A DNA stretch of 64,000 nt from Podospora pseudoanserina (lineage: Eukaryota; Ascomycota; Sordariomycetes; Sordariales; Podosporaceae), in the NCBI RefSeq assembly GCF_035222485.1, contig NC_085921.1, forward strand, positions 2,170,001-2,234,000. The letters are read 5' to 3'. Made by a program: the position numbers and the translations under genes. The notes beneath the pieces are model-generated. The model was not told where the DNA came from. It searched no databases and saw only the letters and a list, made by a program, of their open reading frames with translations. Below, piece after piece: positions 33,440 through 44,321 of the stretch. How positions within the stretch are numbered: the stretch's first letter is position 1; each line of letters opens with the position of its first letter.

Positions 33440-36141
33440 ATGGCGACCGCATCAATGGCCGATGCGCCAGCTCCCACCCCCCCTCCAGCGTCCGCGCCGC
33501 CAGTCGTGAGGAAGTTCAAAGCCTCCGATCTCCCCTTGTCACAAGTCAAGCGAGCCACCATCGACAGCCTAGCCCACAGCTTCAAGAAGAAGGGTGGTTA
33601 TGATGCCGTGCGCAAGGAAGTATGGCAAGAATTCGAAGTACGTACTATCCCTCACAACCTCTCTCACCACCCCTGGGGTGCTCTCCGACTAACCCAACCT
33701 CACAGGGTCAAGAAGCCGAGATCACCAAAGAAATACTTGAAGTCGCTGAACGAGAAATCGAAAAGAACCCCGCCCAGCTACTAACCCTCGAGCGAACCAA
33801 AGCCGCCGCTCTTATCGATGGCGCGCTCGATCGATCGGGCGTTTATCAGAGAGCCGAGGAGATGATCAGCAAGCTGATCAATCGGGGCGCTATTGAAGCC
33901 CAACTTCGCGAGCTCCGCCGTGCTGAGATAGGAGATGAGGAGGCGGAGAAGGAACGGCTCTTGGGCGCAAAGACTGACGAGGAGTATGCCGCCGAGACAG
34001 CCGCGCGCCGTGCGCATAATGAGCGTGTCCGGATGGAGCTTCAGGCGATAGAGGAGAACAAGAGGAAGTTGGAGAGGGCGATCAAGGAGAAGGAGGATGC
34101 CAAGCGGAGAGAGGAGGAGAGGGCTACCAGGGAGGCGAGGAGGAAGAAGGAGAAGGAGGAGGATGAGCGGAGGGAAAAGGAGAGGAGGGAAAGGAGGGAG
34201 CAGCGAGAGAGGGAGAGGGAGGAGGAGAGGGAACAGAGACGGAAAGAGCGCGAGAGGGAAAGAGAAAGAGAAAGAGAGGAAAGGGATAAGGACCGGGGGC
34301 GTGATGACAGTCGGGATAGGGACCGACGACGGGATCGGATCCAGGTTGGATATGACAGCTATCGAGGGTCGGGTGATCGGTCCAACCGGGACCGTGACAG
34401 GAGTCGGAACCGTGATCGATCCCGTGACAGGGGGAGGGATAGGGATCGAGACAGAGATCGTGATCGAGACCGGTCTAGGAAGCGTTCTGCTGAGAGGAAA
34501 ACCGAAGAGGTGAAGAAGCCGCTTACGAAGGAGGAGCAAGAGCGCCTGGAGCAGGAGGCTCTTGCGGATCTTCTCAGGGAAAGCAAGCGTGTTGCGCCGA
34601 AGCAGCCCGAGTTGGAGATCGACCCTGTACTGGTCCCACCGCCTAGAAAGTCAAAGCCGGTTTCGGCCATCGATCCCATTCGGAGAGATTCGCCAAAGGT
34701 TGCCGCCGAGGCTAAAAAGCCAGAAGAGACGGTTGTGAAGGAAGCGGTGGAGACCAAGGCGGCTCCTGCCGTCAAGGAGTCAACAGATGCTAAACCTGCC
34801 GAGCCGAGAACCGAAAAGGAGCATCGGAGGAGTAGGAGTCCTTCGAGACCCGCTCGTAGGGAACGAAGCAGGGAGCGGGACGATGACCGTCGACGACCTC
34901 GGACCCGGTCACCGCGACCAAGGCATGACGACCGTAGTCGTTCCAGGAGAAGGAGTCGGTCTAGAGTGCGAGATAGGAGAGATGACAGGAGGGACAGAAG
35001 TCGTTCACGCAGAAGGGATGATAGGAGGGATGATCGCCGTGACGACCGGCGTGATGACAGGAGAGACGACCGAAAGGTCGAGGAGACCCCCACCAAGCGA
35101 AAGGACGAGGCGGCCATTCCAAAAGAAACACCGGCCAAATCAGAAGCCCGCGAGCGCAGCCGCTCCCGGCCTCGGACAGCCAGAACAGACGACAGGCGGG
35201 ACCGCAGCCGTTCCCGCCACCGAGATCGCGACAGAACCCGCTCTCCCCGCTCTAGACCCGACCGCCGCGATCGTTCTCGCTCTCGCTTACGTTTCAACCG
35301 TCGTGACAGAACCCGTTCCCGTTCTCGTGATCGCCGGGATAGAGACCGCGACAGAGACAGAGATAGACGAGACAGATCGCGCTCTCGCAACCGCAGCCGA
35401 GAGCACGAAAAGAAGGATGCTGCCACCGATAAAGACGAAAAAGACAGCAGCAAACTCCACCCCCGAGACCGGTCCCGCTCCCCGGCTTCCATGGTCGCCC
35501 GCCCGCCCTCCCGCCTCAACCAGACGGAAAAGGAGGCTTGGAAACAAGCCGAGGTCAAGAAGAGGGAGCAGGAAGCTAAGGCCTATCTTGCGGCGCAGAA
35601 GGAGGCGAGGGAGAAGGGGCTGGAGGAGGGGAAGAGGACGGGGGAGAGGAGTCCGGAGGTTGTGAAGAGGCGGGTGGAGAATAGCGATCGGTATCAACCC
35701 GGGGAGAGGGATCGGGAGAGAGATCGGGATAGGGATAGAGACAGAGACAGGAGGGACAGAGATAGAGAGAGGGACAGGATGGATTACAGGGGGGGGGATA
35801 GGTATGATGGTGATCGGGACAGGCTGAGGGATAGGGATCGTGACCGTGACCGGGACCGTGACAGGAGAAGAGATGATAGCAGGGGTGACAGGAGGAGGAG
35901 CAGGTCGCGGAATCGGAGCCGGCAGAGAGACCGGGACAGGGACAGAAGCAGGAACCGCGACAGAGACAGGGAGAGAGATCGGGATTTCAGACGGGATAGG
36001 GATAGGAGCAGAGACAGAAGTCGGGACAGAGACCGTGATCGCAGCCGACATCGCGAGAGGAGTCGTGATCGGGACAGGGATAGGGACAGGAGCCGGACTC
36101 GCAGGGATCGTGACAGGCGACGGAGCAGAAGCCGGGGTTAA
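33440..36141 (+). CDS. SHG1/BOD1-domain protein with giant RS/RD/RE tail
   Basis: Two exons, 33440-33637 and 33706-36141, 877 residues. The 68-base intron has donor GTACGT, branch CTAAC and acceptor ACAG. Residues of about 25-130 form the COMPASS-Shg1/BOD1 domain (LAHSFKKKGGYDAVRKEVWQEFE|GQEAEITKEILEV, QLLTLERTKAAALIDGALDRS). In yeast Shg1 is a subunit of the Set1 H3K4-methyltransferase complex, so a nuclear chromatin role is likely. Residues 170-240 are a charged Glu/Arg coiled coil. Most of the remaining 640 residues are Arg-Asp, Arg-Ser and Arg-Glu repeats, as in SR-type splicing or RNA-binding proteins, with two less biased segments at about 300-390 and 600-670. The RS/RD sequence is codon-degenerate, not a DNA tandem repeat. 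Yeast Shg1 is only 142 residues. The start ATG precedes an Ala/Pro leader. Confidence 0.85.
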
Positions 36142-36736
36142 TGTCTGCCGGCGAAGCCGCAAGAACTAGTGGTGGGAAAACTGGTTCAGAAAACGAATGC
36201 TCGCGGTGATGATCTTTGGGGGAGGGCGAGGGATGAGTATAGGTCTGTTTATCTTTCTCTAGGCGGACGGATGGCGAATGGGAAGTGAGGGGGAGGGACT
36301 GGATAGAATACCGATATACCATGTAGAGTAATAGATGTTTTGTATGTACTTATATTTCTGAGGTGTGAAACTATGGACATAAATTGAAAGGAACCAAAAT
36401 GATTCACAGCATCATATATGCCTTTGGCAGTGGGATAGAATATGTACAATGAAATCGTGTCAACGCAGTAACGTGAAAAAAACAACGTAAACGCTGATTC
36501 TGAAATGTCAAGGCTTGATCCCTTATCCAGCTCCCTGGCTCTTGTACACAAAACAAAAAAACATAAACATAAAAACATAAACACAAAAAAAAAAAAAAAA
36601 GAGCCCAGTTTACCCCAATTTTCATACATCATTACAGTATTCAAACCCCTCCCTATTCAAAAGAGAAAGAGAGAGAGAGAGAGAGAAAAACAAACCCAAA
36701 ACCGAAAACAACCATCCCATTAATCTAATAAATCAC
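36142..36736. other. Intergenic between convergent genes
   Basis: 595 bases with a poly-A run (about 36584-36600) and a short GA tract (36662-36686). No gene is seen. Confidence 0.5.
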
Positions 36737-38246
36737 TTATGCCCCCTGCCCAATCTCCTCCACCTCCTTCGACACCGGCCCCGTAGCCGGCCCCCCGCTC
36801 CCATAAAGGAACCCAGCCACCAGCACCACCACCGTCACAACAACCAACCCCATGATCAACGCCCTCTTCACAGCAGCAGGTAACCTCCCCGCTCCTTCTT
36901 GACTTCCTCCTCCCTCCCCCTGGCTGAGCGGCGAGTAACTCCCCGCCACCCTCTCCCACAAGCTCTTGGCGTACACCCAGACACCGACCGAGATGGCAAC
37001 CGTCTGCTCCCACCCGAGGGAGTAATACGCCAACCCTGCCGTGGCGATGGCGTAACCCACAAACTGGATCGCCGTGATGTTTGTCTTCCAGATCATGACC
37101 GAGATGATGACCAGCAAAATGTTTTTGAGGATGCCCGTCAGGGTCATTACCAGCCCCGAGGTCTTTCCGATCTTTACGTGGTTGTTAGTATCTTTGTGCT
37201 GGACAGTTAAGGGGGGATATTGACTTACGAGGAAAACACTCGAAACATTCAACATAAACGCCACCATCGCATTCAGCACCAACAACCCCGCCCCCGCCCT
37301 CCCCACATCCCCAAAGTCAAACCTGTTCGCCTCGCTCCCAATAGCCACAATCACATTCATCACCGCGCAGACGGGAGCGTAGTAATACAAGCTCACCAGC
37401 GGGTCCATCTTCATGTCCTCCCCGCTCAGCAAAACCTGAATCATGATCAACCTCATAGCCTCAAACACGATCCCCCCAACCTGGAACAGGAAACCAGCCA
37501 TGGAAAAGTTGATCTCGCCTAGGGAAGCGAGACCGACGCCGGCGACGATGAAGAGGATGTTGAGGAAGCGCTTGAGCGAGGGCTCCTCGACCCCCCAGGC
37601 CCAGGCCGTGAGCAGGACCGCGACGGGGGCGGCGGCTTTGAGCATCTGGATGAAGGCGACTGAGAGGTAGAGGTAGACCATGTTGGAGCAGACCAGGCTG
37701 GCCGAGTAGAGGAGGCCGATGGGGACGATGGCGCGGAGGTAGATGCGGCCGGTCATTTTGATGTTCTTGCGGCCGTCGAGGAGGTGGGTGGTGCGGGCTA
37801 GGATTTGGGTTGCTACAGTTGCGAAGACGAGGTGCCAACAGGTGAGGATCACGGCTGGATTTGGGGGGTTAATATTCATTCAGCGTGTCAGTGCGGGTTG
37901 TACGTACGATATTCTGCGAGTAGGTTAGCATCGTTCACAGTATAGGAAGAGATGTAGAACAGAAATACGTACTGAACCCCCTCCCATCAATCATCCACTT
38001 GTTGAACAGAATCGTCAAGTTGGAAAAGAAAATCCACGCTCTATCCCAGTATCAGTCCTCATGTTCCCTCACGACATGCGCCGCCTGCTATGACGTCTCT
38101 CTGGGGAATGCATACAAGATGTAAAAGATGGGGTGTAATCCTCCCCGCTGAACCGTCGTCGGGCGCGGCTTCTCGGCCTCTGCCGCCTGAGGCTCAGGGT
38201 GCAACTGCTGCCTCTCGACATCATCATCGTTGTTGGCCGCGGCCAT
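36737..38246 (-). CDS. DMT-superfamily transporter (TPT/SLC35-like) with 6-base microexon
   Basis: Multi-pass membrane transporter of the triose-phosphate/nucleotide-sugar translocator group, probably in Golgi or ER; the substrate cannot be read from sequence. Five exons: 38246-38116, 38040-37973, 37913-37908, 37854-37229 and 37171-36737, 421 residues. The exon of only six bases (AATATC) restores the family motif GRGFKYPVILTCWHLVFAT and is flanked by good GTACGT donors and CAG acceptors. About ten hydrophobic helices follow (GLLYSASLVCSNMVYLYLSV, FIQMLKAAAPVAVLL, GLVMTLTGILKNILLVIISV). The GILKNILLV block is typical of the family. Unusually, an extra C-terminal helix (ALIMGLVVVTVVVLVAGFLY) follows a Ser/Gly loop. 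The N-terminus is acidic and cytosolic. Confidence 0.85.
37908..37913 (-). other. Six-base microexon
   Basis: AATATC, read on the minus strand, sits between an upstream intron ending CTACTCGCAG (branch GCTAAC) and a downstream intron starting GTACGTAC. The preceding exon ends with one loose base A, so A+AA gives Lys, TAT gives Tyr and C+CC gives Pro, producing the conserved FKYPVILT. Confidence 0.8.
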
Positions 38247-38298
38247 CGAGTCCGGGGATCCGGGGGTGCTGTATGTCTATTCGGGCGGAATCGGTACC

Positions 38299-38316
38299 GG
38301 GCGCGCGCGCGGGCGC
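38299..38316. repeat. Short GC-alternating tract upstream of the transporter gene
   Basis: GGGCGCGCGCGCGGGCGC, 53-70 bases upstream of the transporter start codon. It is alternating purine-pyrimidine sequence able to form Z-DNA. Confidence 0.8.
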
Positions 38317-39821
38317 AAAAAAGAGATCGGCTTTCGGGTTCCGGGTAGTTGCTAAGGTTTAACCTTTTGCGCAGGGGAGCGAGAGACAACTTTTGCGATG
38401 CGAAGCGCGTTGAACGTAAGGGAGGGTGTAATACTCGTCTGGTCGGCGGCGGTGGTGATGGATAGTGGGGAAGAGGCAGCCAGAAAATAATTTAACGAGT
38501 GTTTTCCCAAATTGCTCTCTCCGCGTTGCGCGTTTGCTCTCCTATCGGCGGCAGAGCGGAAAAAGTAAAAAATACTCAACGACCCAGAGATCCCGCGAAA
38601 GAGGGAGAGAAGGCAAAAGAGGGAAGAAATGAGGTTGTCGTGTTCGCCAAAAGTGCAAAAGGACCAACAACAAAATAACTGGGGACAGGCACCAACCTAC
38701 CCACGATGGGGACTTGGGGGGCTGCGACTGCGACTGGGCTGAGCCGCTCGCTCGCTAACAAAACCCACCCCTGCTTACGGTACAAAACCAGCAGACCCCA
38801 GGTGTCACCAGCACCAAATCCAACGGCCGGGGCGTTTTTTTCCCCTGCACACTCTCAAATCGGACCCTTTAATTCGTCAGCGCGGGCGGACGAATGGTGC
38901 AACCAATGTCGCATTGAGAAGTTGTAGAGAAATCTGGACTGCATGCAACCAGGGGGCACATGAAATAGGGGTCATGATAGCAGAAAAAGCTTAGGAGGCT
39001 TGTTATCCCTTCTCACCTGCACCCCTTCAGGTTCATCTGAATTTATCCCTTTCCCAGAGACATCTTTTTGCATTTATTATCACCGGTTCCGGGCATCTTT
39101 CTCTCGAAATTCCGCCCTTTTTCCCCTCCAAACATAGCATCATGGATAGCCCAGCGGGGTCCCCCTCCCTGAAAAAATGACACCCTGATAGGCGAGAAAA
39201 AGAAGCGGACTCTTAACATCCGCAGATCAGCGGGTCTATCCCAAGTCTTGATATCAACGACTTCTGCTTGCATTGAAGATGTTATCACTGAGAAACACCT
39301 GTCTAGGAGTCATCTCCTCTGACTCTCCCCACCTCGTCACACAAGAATACCAATCCCACAAAGTAATGTCAGCATCACTACCACCTCCCGTCTGTTGGTT
39401 CATGCCCTACAAAAAGTCCCTTTCAGAGGTTCTGGATAGGGGTTCGTCACAAATATAGAACAAAAGTAAAGGTAAGGTAGTAAAATACAATTTAAATAAG
39501 CAGACTAAGCTGTGATGGGAAATTTAAGATTATAAAAGCTAATGTAAGGTAATTTAGGCTTAGTACCGTTATACCTACGCCAAAAACTCACGATAAGCAG
39601 CCATGTTCAACTCGCAATCCGCTCATGTTTGGACACACGACCAAACGTTAAACCACCTACCTACCCCTCGGAAAATCCGACACCTTGGAAATACCGAGCC
39701 GACCCAAAACCAAGCAGAGCCCAGGTGTAAGGTATAATCTCCATGTGCTGTGCCAGGTGTAAGTAATCTCCATGTGCGGCGGTGTATGCAGCTCGTACAA
39801 CTGTAGCATCTTGGAACCAGG

Positions 39822-39845
39822 CACACACACACACACACACACACA
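39822..39845 (+). repeat. CA microsatellite
   Basis: Twelve CA units without interruption. Confidence 0.9.
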
Positions 39846-40221
39846 GATACACATCTTGATTTGCAACGTCGCACAACTCATAACATTTGTCTAATAATCA
39901 TCTTCATCGCTGCCTCTCATTCATTTTAATAGTTGTTGAACTCGCTGATGAAGCAAAGCTAATAAGGACATATAACATCCTCCATCCATCTGTCCCATTT
40001 CCCCACCCACCGGCCAAAAATGTTGAAACGCTTCAGCGCTGTGTTGTTGTCCATTTATGTCCTGATCAGATCCAAGTTCAAGAATGATATAAAAAAAAGC
40101 AAAATACTTGTCTTGGCTCGTGTAATAAAAGCCCATGGTATATCCCCCAAAAAAACGCCCCAACACCATCGCTGTGTAGAAAGAAAAATGCAAAATACAC
40201 CCAGTTATCCACCATGAACAA

Positions 40222-42315
40222 TCAGTAGTCACTATCATTGCCGTCAGGTAACGGTATCGCCGCAGCTTCTGACAACGACGCATCACCCTCCGTTGATATC
40301 GCCGGCGTTTCCGGACCATAAACTTTCAAAAACGACATCGGCCCCTGGATTTCCCCTTCTGGACCATCAACCTTCAAAAACGATGACACCGGCCCTTGAA
40401 CCCCCCCCTCTTGCATCTCATCACAACTCGCAAGCTCAGCAGTCATCAAAGTCTGCTCAGGATCAACACAGTCATAAAAGAGCATAAACACCCCGCCCTG
40501 CGCCAGCACCATTTCCTCATCCACCCTGGCGACATCCTCATCACTCAGTGACCACCACTGCTCCTCCTCCAGATCCTCCTCCAGAGTCCCACGAGTCACC
40601 GGTGTCGAGGGTGCATCCGCAGACATGTCCTTCTCCGATGCAAGCTTAGGCGGCTCATCCGTCGCTCCTCCCACTTCGGGTGCCGCCGCTGGCGGTGATG
40701 ATGACTTGGGGTGTTTCCGAAAGCAGACATAGTGCCCATTCTCATGTCTACCATAGTGAGCAACCACCGCCCGTAGTGTGTATATCGGACCGGCAATCCG
40801 GGACGTCCTTTCTCCTCCCGCCACCATCGACGAGCGAGGGTCTGTAATCCACTCCTCCCGATCCGAACTCGGATCCCGACCCGTCAGGCCTGCCGCACTC
40901 CCAACACACCAAGGGCCCAGGTCAAGCTCCATCGGGAACCGAACATTTGCTCCGTTTTTGTATAACCGACCAGTACGTTCGTCAAACACCGACCTGTTGA
41001 TGTGGAAAACCAAGCTTTGCGGTGGCCGAGCGATAGACGTTTGCTTAGTCTTGGTAGAACTCTTCCGCTGTGTCCGAGGGATGTTGCACTTCTTCAGCGT
41101 ATCATCTTTGAAATCCTCCTCCTCCAACGCCTCCTCAATAATCTGGATTCTTTCCGCCAAACCAGGAATGTTGGCTCGCTCCGCGAGAGCCTGGAGACCA
41201 CTGCGGGAGTTAAGCAAGGTGCACTTGGTACACTCGACGTCCTGGATCGCCTCAAGGCTGGTATAGGCATCCAGTCTCTCATAAAGATCATGCTCCATCC
41301 GCGTTCCAAGGTTGAGGGTCAAACAGTTGAAGGGAATCATGTCCAGGCCACTGCAGTAGCCGCATGAGACACATGCGACACGCTGGGCGATGAGGCCTTC
41401 CAGGGGGTTTCGAGTCACGCGGATATCTTGCCCATACTTGGACTGACTCTCCATGCTATGGTACCCGCTGTCATCGCTGTGTTGGCTCGAGTCCGAGTCG
41501 TCGCGCGACCAATCAAGCTCTAATGCCGGGGAATTCTGAGGATTCTTCAAGCTTTTTGCGACCTCCTTGCTGATCTGATCGAGAAGCTTGGAGTAGTATT
41601 CCTGGGCATCCTGTTGTTGCCAGGTATTCATCTTCTTCAAAACGGCCGGCGTGCCCAGCGTTCTCCCGTTGTTCGACAGGTTGTTAAGATCCAGAACCAG
41701 CTTATGAAGCTTGCTGATCGTGAAGCTGTCGGCTGAAGTCATGGCTGAAGAGACTGCTGAGAGATATCCTGGAAAGGGCCTCAAAGACGCGAGTCCCTGA
41801 AGGATGCTGTTCTGAAAGCAAGAGTTGTCCATGTTCAAAAGTCCCGGAGGCTGGTCTGGCGAGCTTTTACGTGCCACATTCAACGCTGCAGTGGACAGGG
41901 TAGTCAAGCTCTTGCGCCCCGCTTCAATGCCCGAGTTCAAAATTCCTGCCGCCGTCTCCAAGCCCAACATCTTCTTAAGAACATCGCTCTTAGCTTCATG
42001 AGTCGTAGGTCTATCGGCCGACGGGGGCCGCGGAAAAAGGGAGGGGTTGAGAAAGTCGTCCATGGCGTAAAGCAGCCTGGCCGGAGTGATAGCCACGAGT
42101 ATTTTCCAGATAAGCTGTGACAAATCAGGGACCCTCCCTTGCCGTTTAGCAATCTGATAGATCCAGCTGACGAGGACGACGATGAGGGTTACGATAATGC
42201 CTATCGGGCCAACGGCGCGGTCTCTGAGCTGCCGCAAAGTAGAATGCTGTTGTGAATCGAGGCCAACGCGGGTTTCCACTTGGCCCAGTATGCGCCGGTA
42301 CGCTTCGGTATTCAT
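40222..42315 (-). CDS. Membrane-anchored ubiquitin C-terminal hydrolase (USP family)
   Basis: Cysteine protease that removes ubiquitin. Single exon, 697 residues from ATG 42315; the frame is open further upstream but without ATG. One N-terminal membrane helix lies at about 36-56 (VGPIGIIVTLIVVLVSWIYQ), with a second weaker hydrophobic stretch at about 66-84. The Cys box PPGLLNMDNSCFQNSILQGL puts the nucleophile at Cys166. The His box VVAHYGRHENGHYVCFRKH puts the catalytic His at about 528. A zinc-binding CVSCGYC...CTKC knuckle lies between them. N-terminal anchoring with a cytosolic USP domain recalls yeast Ubp1 (ER) and animal USP30 (mitochondrial outer membrane); which membrane is used is open. 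The C-terminal tail carries a tandem 15-residue repeat (QGPVSSFLKVDGPE / QGPMSFLKVYGPE). It is divergent from alb1. Confidence 0.87.
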   Translation of the reverse strand: MNTEAYRRILGQVETRVGLDSQQHSTLRQLRDRAVGPIGIIVTLIVVLVSWIYQIAKRQGRVPDLSQLIWKILVAITPARLLYAMDDFLNPSLFPRPPSADRPTTHEAKSDVLKKMLGLETAAGILNSGIEAGRKSLTTLSTAALNVARKSSPDQPPGLLNMDNSCFQNSILQGLASLRPFPGYLSAVSSAMTSADSFTISKLHKLVLDLNNLSNNGRTLGTPAVLKKMNTWQQQDAQEYYSKLLDQISKEVAKSLKNPQNSPALELDWSRDDSDSSQHSDDSGYHSMESQSKYGQDIRVTRNPLEGLIAQRVACVSCGYCSGLDMIPFNCLTLNLGTRMEHDLYERLDAYTSLEAIQDVECTKCTLLNSRSGLQALAERANIPGLAERIQIIEEALEEEDFKDDTLKKCNIPRTQRKSSTKTKQTSIARPPQSLVFHINRSVFDERTGRLYKNGANVRFPMELDLGPWCVGSAAGLTGRDPSSDREEWITDPRSSMVAGGERTSRIAGPIYTLRAVVAHYGRHENGHYVCFRKHPKSSSPPAAAPEVGGATDEPPKLASEKDMSADAPSTPVTRGTLEEDLEEEQWWSLSDEDVARVDEEMVLAQGGVFMLFYDCVDPEQTLMTAELASCDEMQEGGVQGPVSSFLKVDGPEGEIQGPMSFLKVYGPETPAISTEGDASLSEAAAIPLPDGNDSDY

Positions 42316-43107
42316 TGTCGGTGCGGTGTTGCTGTGTTTGTGATCTGCGAGCGAGTAGCTGGTGTCGGTGCTGGTGGCGGCGCTGCAGAGCGGACGGAAG
42401 CTGCGCAATCACGAAGCAGCAGCAGCAGCGGATGGAAGTGAGGGTTAACGAGCGAATATAATTACTTCCATGACCTCTTTTGAGTTTGTCGATGGCAATG
42501 TACTCCGTAACCTGTTGAGGTTGAAAAAGCTGTGGGCGTTCAAATGCAAAAGCCAGAAGTCACAAGAAGTCAGCATGTGGAAAAGAGCAAAGCGACAGGG
42601 GAGGGGGATGGATCTGACGCCAGCAATTGGCCGCCTGGCAGTTGAATGGACGAACACCCCAGCCGGCGGTGGGGCCAGTGTCAGCCCTTCTATCATTCCG
42701 GCTGTTTTGTGACGGTTATTGTTTTCGTCTGGCTTGATCGGGATGCCTCGAGGGTGTGTTTGTTGACGATTCGGAAGACATTGAGTTCACTTTGTCCCTA
42801 TTTGCTGCAAAGCGACCAGTTTCCCAACGCACTGCAGGCAGCAAAAGTCAAAACATTGAAGCTCTCCAGCCCCATTTTCTGGGGAGCAGGGATGCTAGCA
42901 AACGCCAAATGCTGCATCCCTGCAAAGTCAAGCACAACAACCCCACCCAAAAAATCAGGCTTGGCAAGAAAATACACATCGATAAGGAATTTCCGCCCGC
43001 CGATAAACACCAAACACCATCATCACCAAACCCTCAGACCTCAACCTTTGCTGCGCCATTCTGCTCGATACGCTGCAAAGTTCGGTCTGTTTACAACAAA
43101 CTCCACA
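42316..43107. promoter_or_regulatory. Divergent region between ubiquitin protease and alb1
   Basis: 792 bases. A CAGCAGCAGCAGCGG run lies just upstream of the protease (about 42415-42432). The final 150 bases before alb1 are A/C-rich leader. No gene is seen. Confidence 0.45.
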
Positions 43108-43751
43108 ATGGCCAAACCAACAATTTCCAAGGGCAAAAAAGGTGATTCTCCACCCATCCCAACAGCAGTCGCAGAATGTACTAACCCCCCCCCCCTCCAG
43201 GCCCATCAAAACACTCCCGCGCCTCCCGCCGCGAAGAGCCCATAGACATCAACACGGACAAATCCCTCAAATCCGCCCTCCCACCCCCCATCTCCACCGA
43301 CCACCACCGCCCCGCCGTCCTCGCCGCCCAGCTCGCCTCCTCCGTCTCCAAACCCACCCGCAAAACCGGCCGCAAAGCCCAGCTTAGCTCCAAAGCCCGG
43401 AAGCGCCAGGAAAGAAGCATGGATATGGCCGAGGCCGTCATGGAGCGCACCATCACCAAGATCGAAAAGAGCAAGGGCCACGCCAAGGTGATCAACACGA
43501 GGAGGAAACCATGGGAAGAAATCAACAACGACGTCTTTGGCGAGGGCGAAAAGGCGAAGAAGCTGACCAAGAAGCAGCTGGAGAAGCAGAGGGAGGATGA
43601 GATTGTGAGGAAATTCTTTGACGAGGGGGCGGCAGAGAAGGATGAGGATGGGAATGTGGAGATGGAGGGTGCGGCGAGTGAGGGTGAGGGTGAGGGTGAG
43701 GGGGTGCCAACGCCGGTGCAGGTTATGGAGGAGGTGGAGGAGGTTTTGTAG
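43108..43751 (+). CDS. alb1: Ribosome biogenesis factor Alb1
   Basis: Nuclear/cytosolic shuttling factor that binds Arx1 on late pre-60S particles. Two exons, 43108-43141 and 43201-43751, 194 residues. The 59-base intron has donor GTGATT, branch CTAAC and acceptor TCCAG. Joining gives MAKPTISKGKKGPSKHSRASRR, the conserved Alb1 N-terminus with basic targeting clusters. RKTGRKAQLSSKARKRQERS is a second basic patch. The helix around DMAEAVMERTITKIEKSKGH and the motif RRKPWEEIN are typical of the family. The tail is acidic Glu/Gly-rich, with a GAGGGT DNA repeat near 43678-43702 encoding SEGEGEGEG. Confidence 0.87.
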
Positions 43752-44188
43752 GGTCGGAAAAAGCAAAAGGAACGGATTGGGATGGTGAGGCGTTACGGAC
43801 ATTACATCAATCATTTGTGGATCTTCGGGCTTCTAAAATCTCTGGGATGTGGAAGAAAAGGAGTGTGTTTTAAAAGGGCATGGTCGAGGCTAACAGGTTA
43901 TAAACGAGAGTATATATGAGGGCCTCAAGTTGTATGAACTCGAAAAGCCAGCAGGACAAACCGGTCGTTGACATAGTTTTGATACCCAAAAAGATGAGAT
44001 GTTTTCTTCGACGTCAGATATGCATTGCACTATCTTGAATGAAAATTCTCCTTCCTGCTCTTGTATTTGAGATCTCTCTTACACCATTCAATACTTTTTA
44101 TTAAGATTTTCTCCCCTTCTTTTGACCTTTTCCATCGCAATCACGCTCCTCATATACCCACCTTCCACCCTCCACTATCAATTAAGCC
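43752..44188. other. alb1 3' flank and tRNA 5' flank
   Basis: 437 bases, A/T-rich toward the end. Nothing but flanking sequence is seen. Confidence 0.5.
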
Positions 44189-44300
44189 GCGGGTTTAGCT
44201 CAGTTGGGAGAGCGTCAGACTGAAGTCCACTTCAACTCAAATCCAAATATCCACCACCAGGATAATCTGAAGGTCGTGTGTTCGATCCACACAAACCGCA
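44189..44300 (+). tRNA. tRNA-Phe: tRNA-Phe (GAA) with 39-base intron
   Basis: Exons 44189-44225 and 44265-44300 form a 73-base cloverleaf: D arm with TAGCTCAGTTGGGAGAGC, anticodon loop CTGAAGA with anticodon GAA, and T arm GTGTGTTCGATCCACAC. The intron (44226-44264) lies one base 3' of the anticodon, the canonical nuclear position. It contains CTTCAA, which can pair with the anticodon loop, as tRNA endonuclease substrates require. The acceptor stem has one G5:A68 mismatch. CCA is not encoded. A T6 Pol III terminator follows at 44316-44321. Confidence 0.95.
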
Positions 44301-44315
44301 CTTACAAAAAACCAC

Positions 44316-44321
44316 TTTTTT
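44316..44321 (+). terminator. RNA polymerase III terminator
   Basis: T6 run 15 bases after the end of tRNA-Phe. Confidence 0.85.

Larger units (their letters stand above)
38247..40221. other. 2-kb intergenic region between tandem minus-strand genes
   Basis: It holds the transporter promoter and the ubiquitin-protease 3' flank. The 39430-39590 part is clearly more A/T-rich than its surroundings and has repeated GTAAGGTA/TAAAGGTAAG words. A CA microsatellite lies at 39822-39845. No gene or transposon relic can be named. Confidence 0.45.

Noticed and set aside
34359-36162. Long minus-strand frames rich in Ser/Leu/Arg or Ile/Pro/Val
   Set aside because: Mirror images of the RS/RD codons on the plus strand.
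39430-39590. A/T-rich patch considered as a RIP-degraded transposon remnant
   Set aside because: Too short, with no terminal repeats or coding trace; composition alone is not enough.
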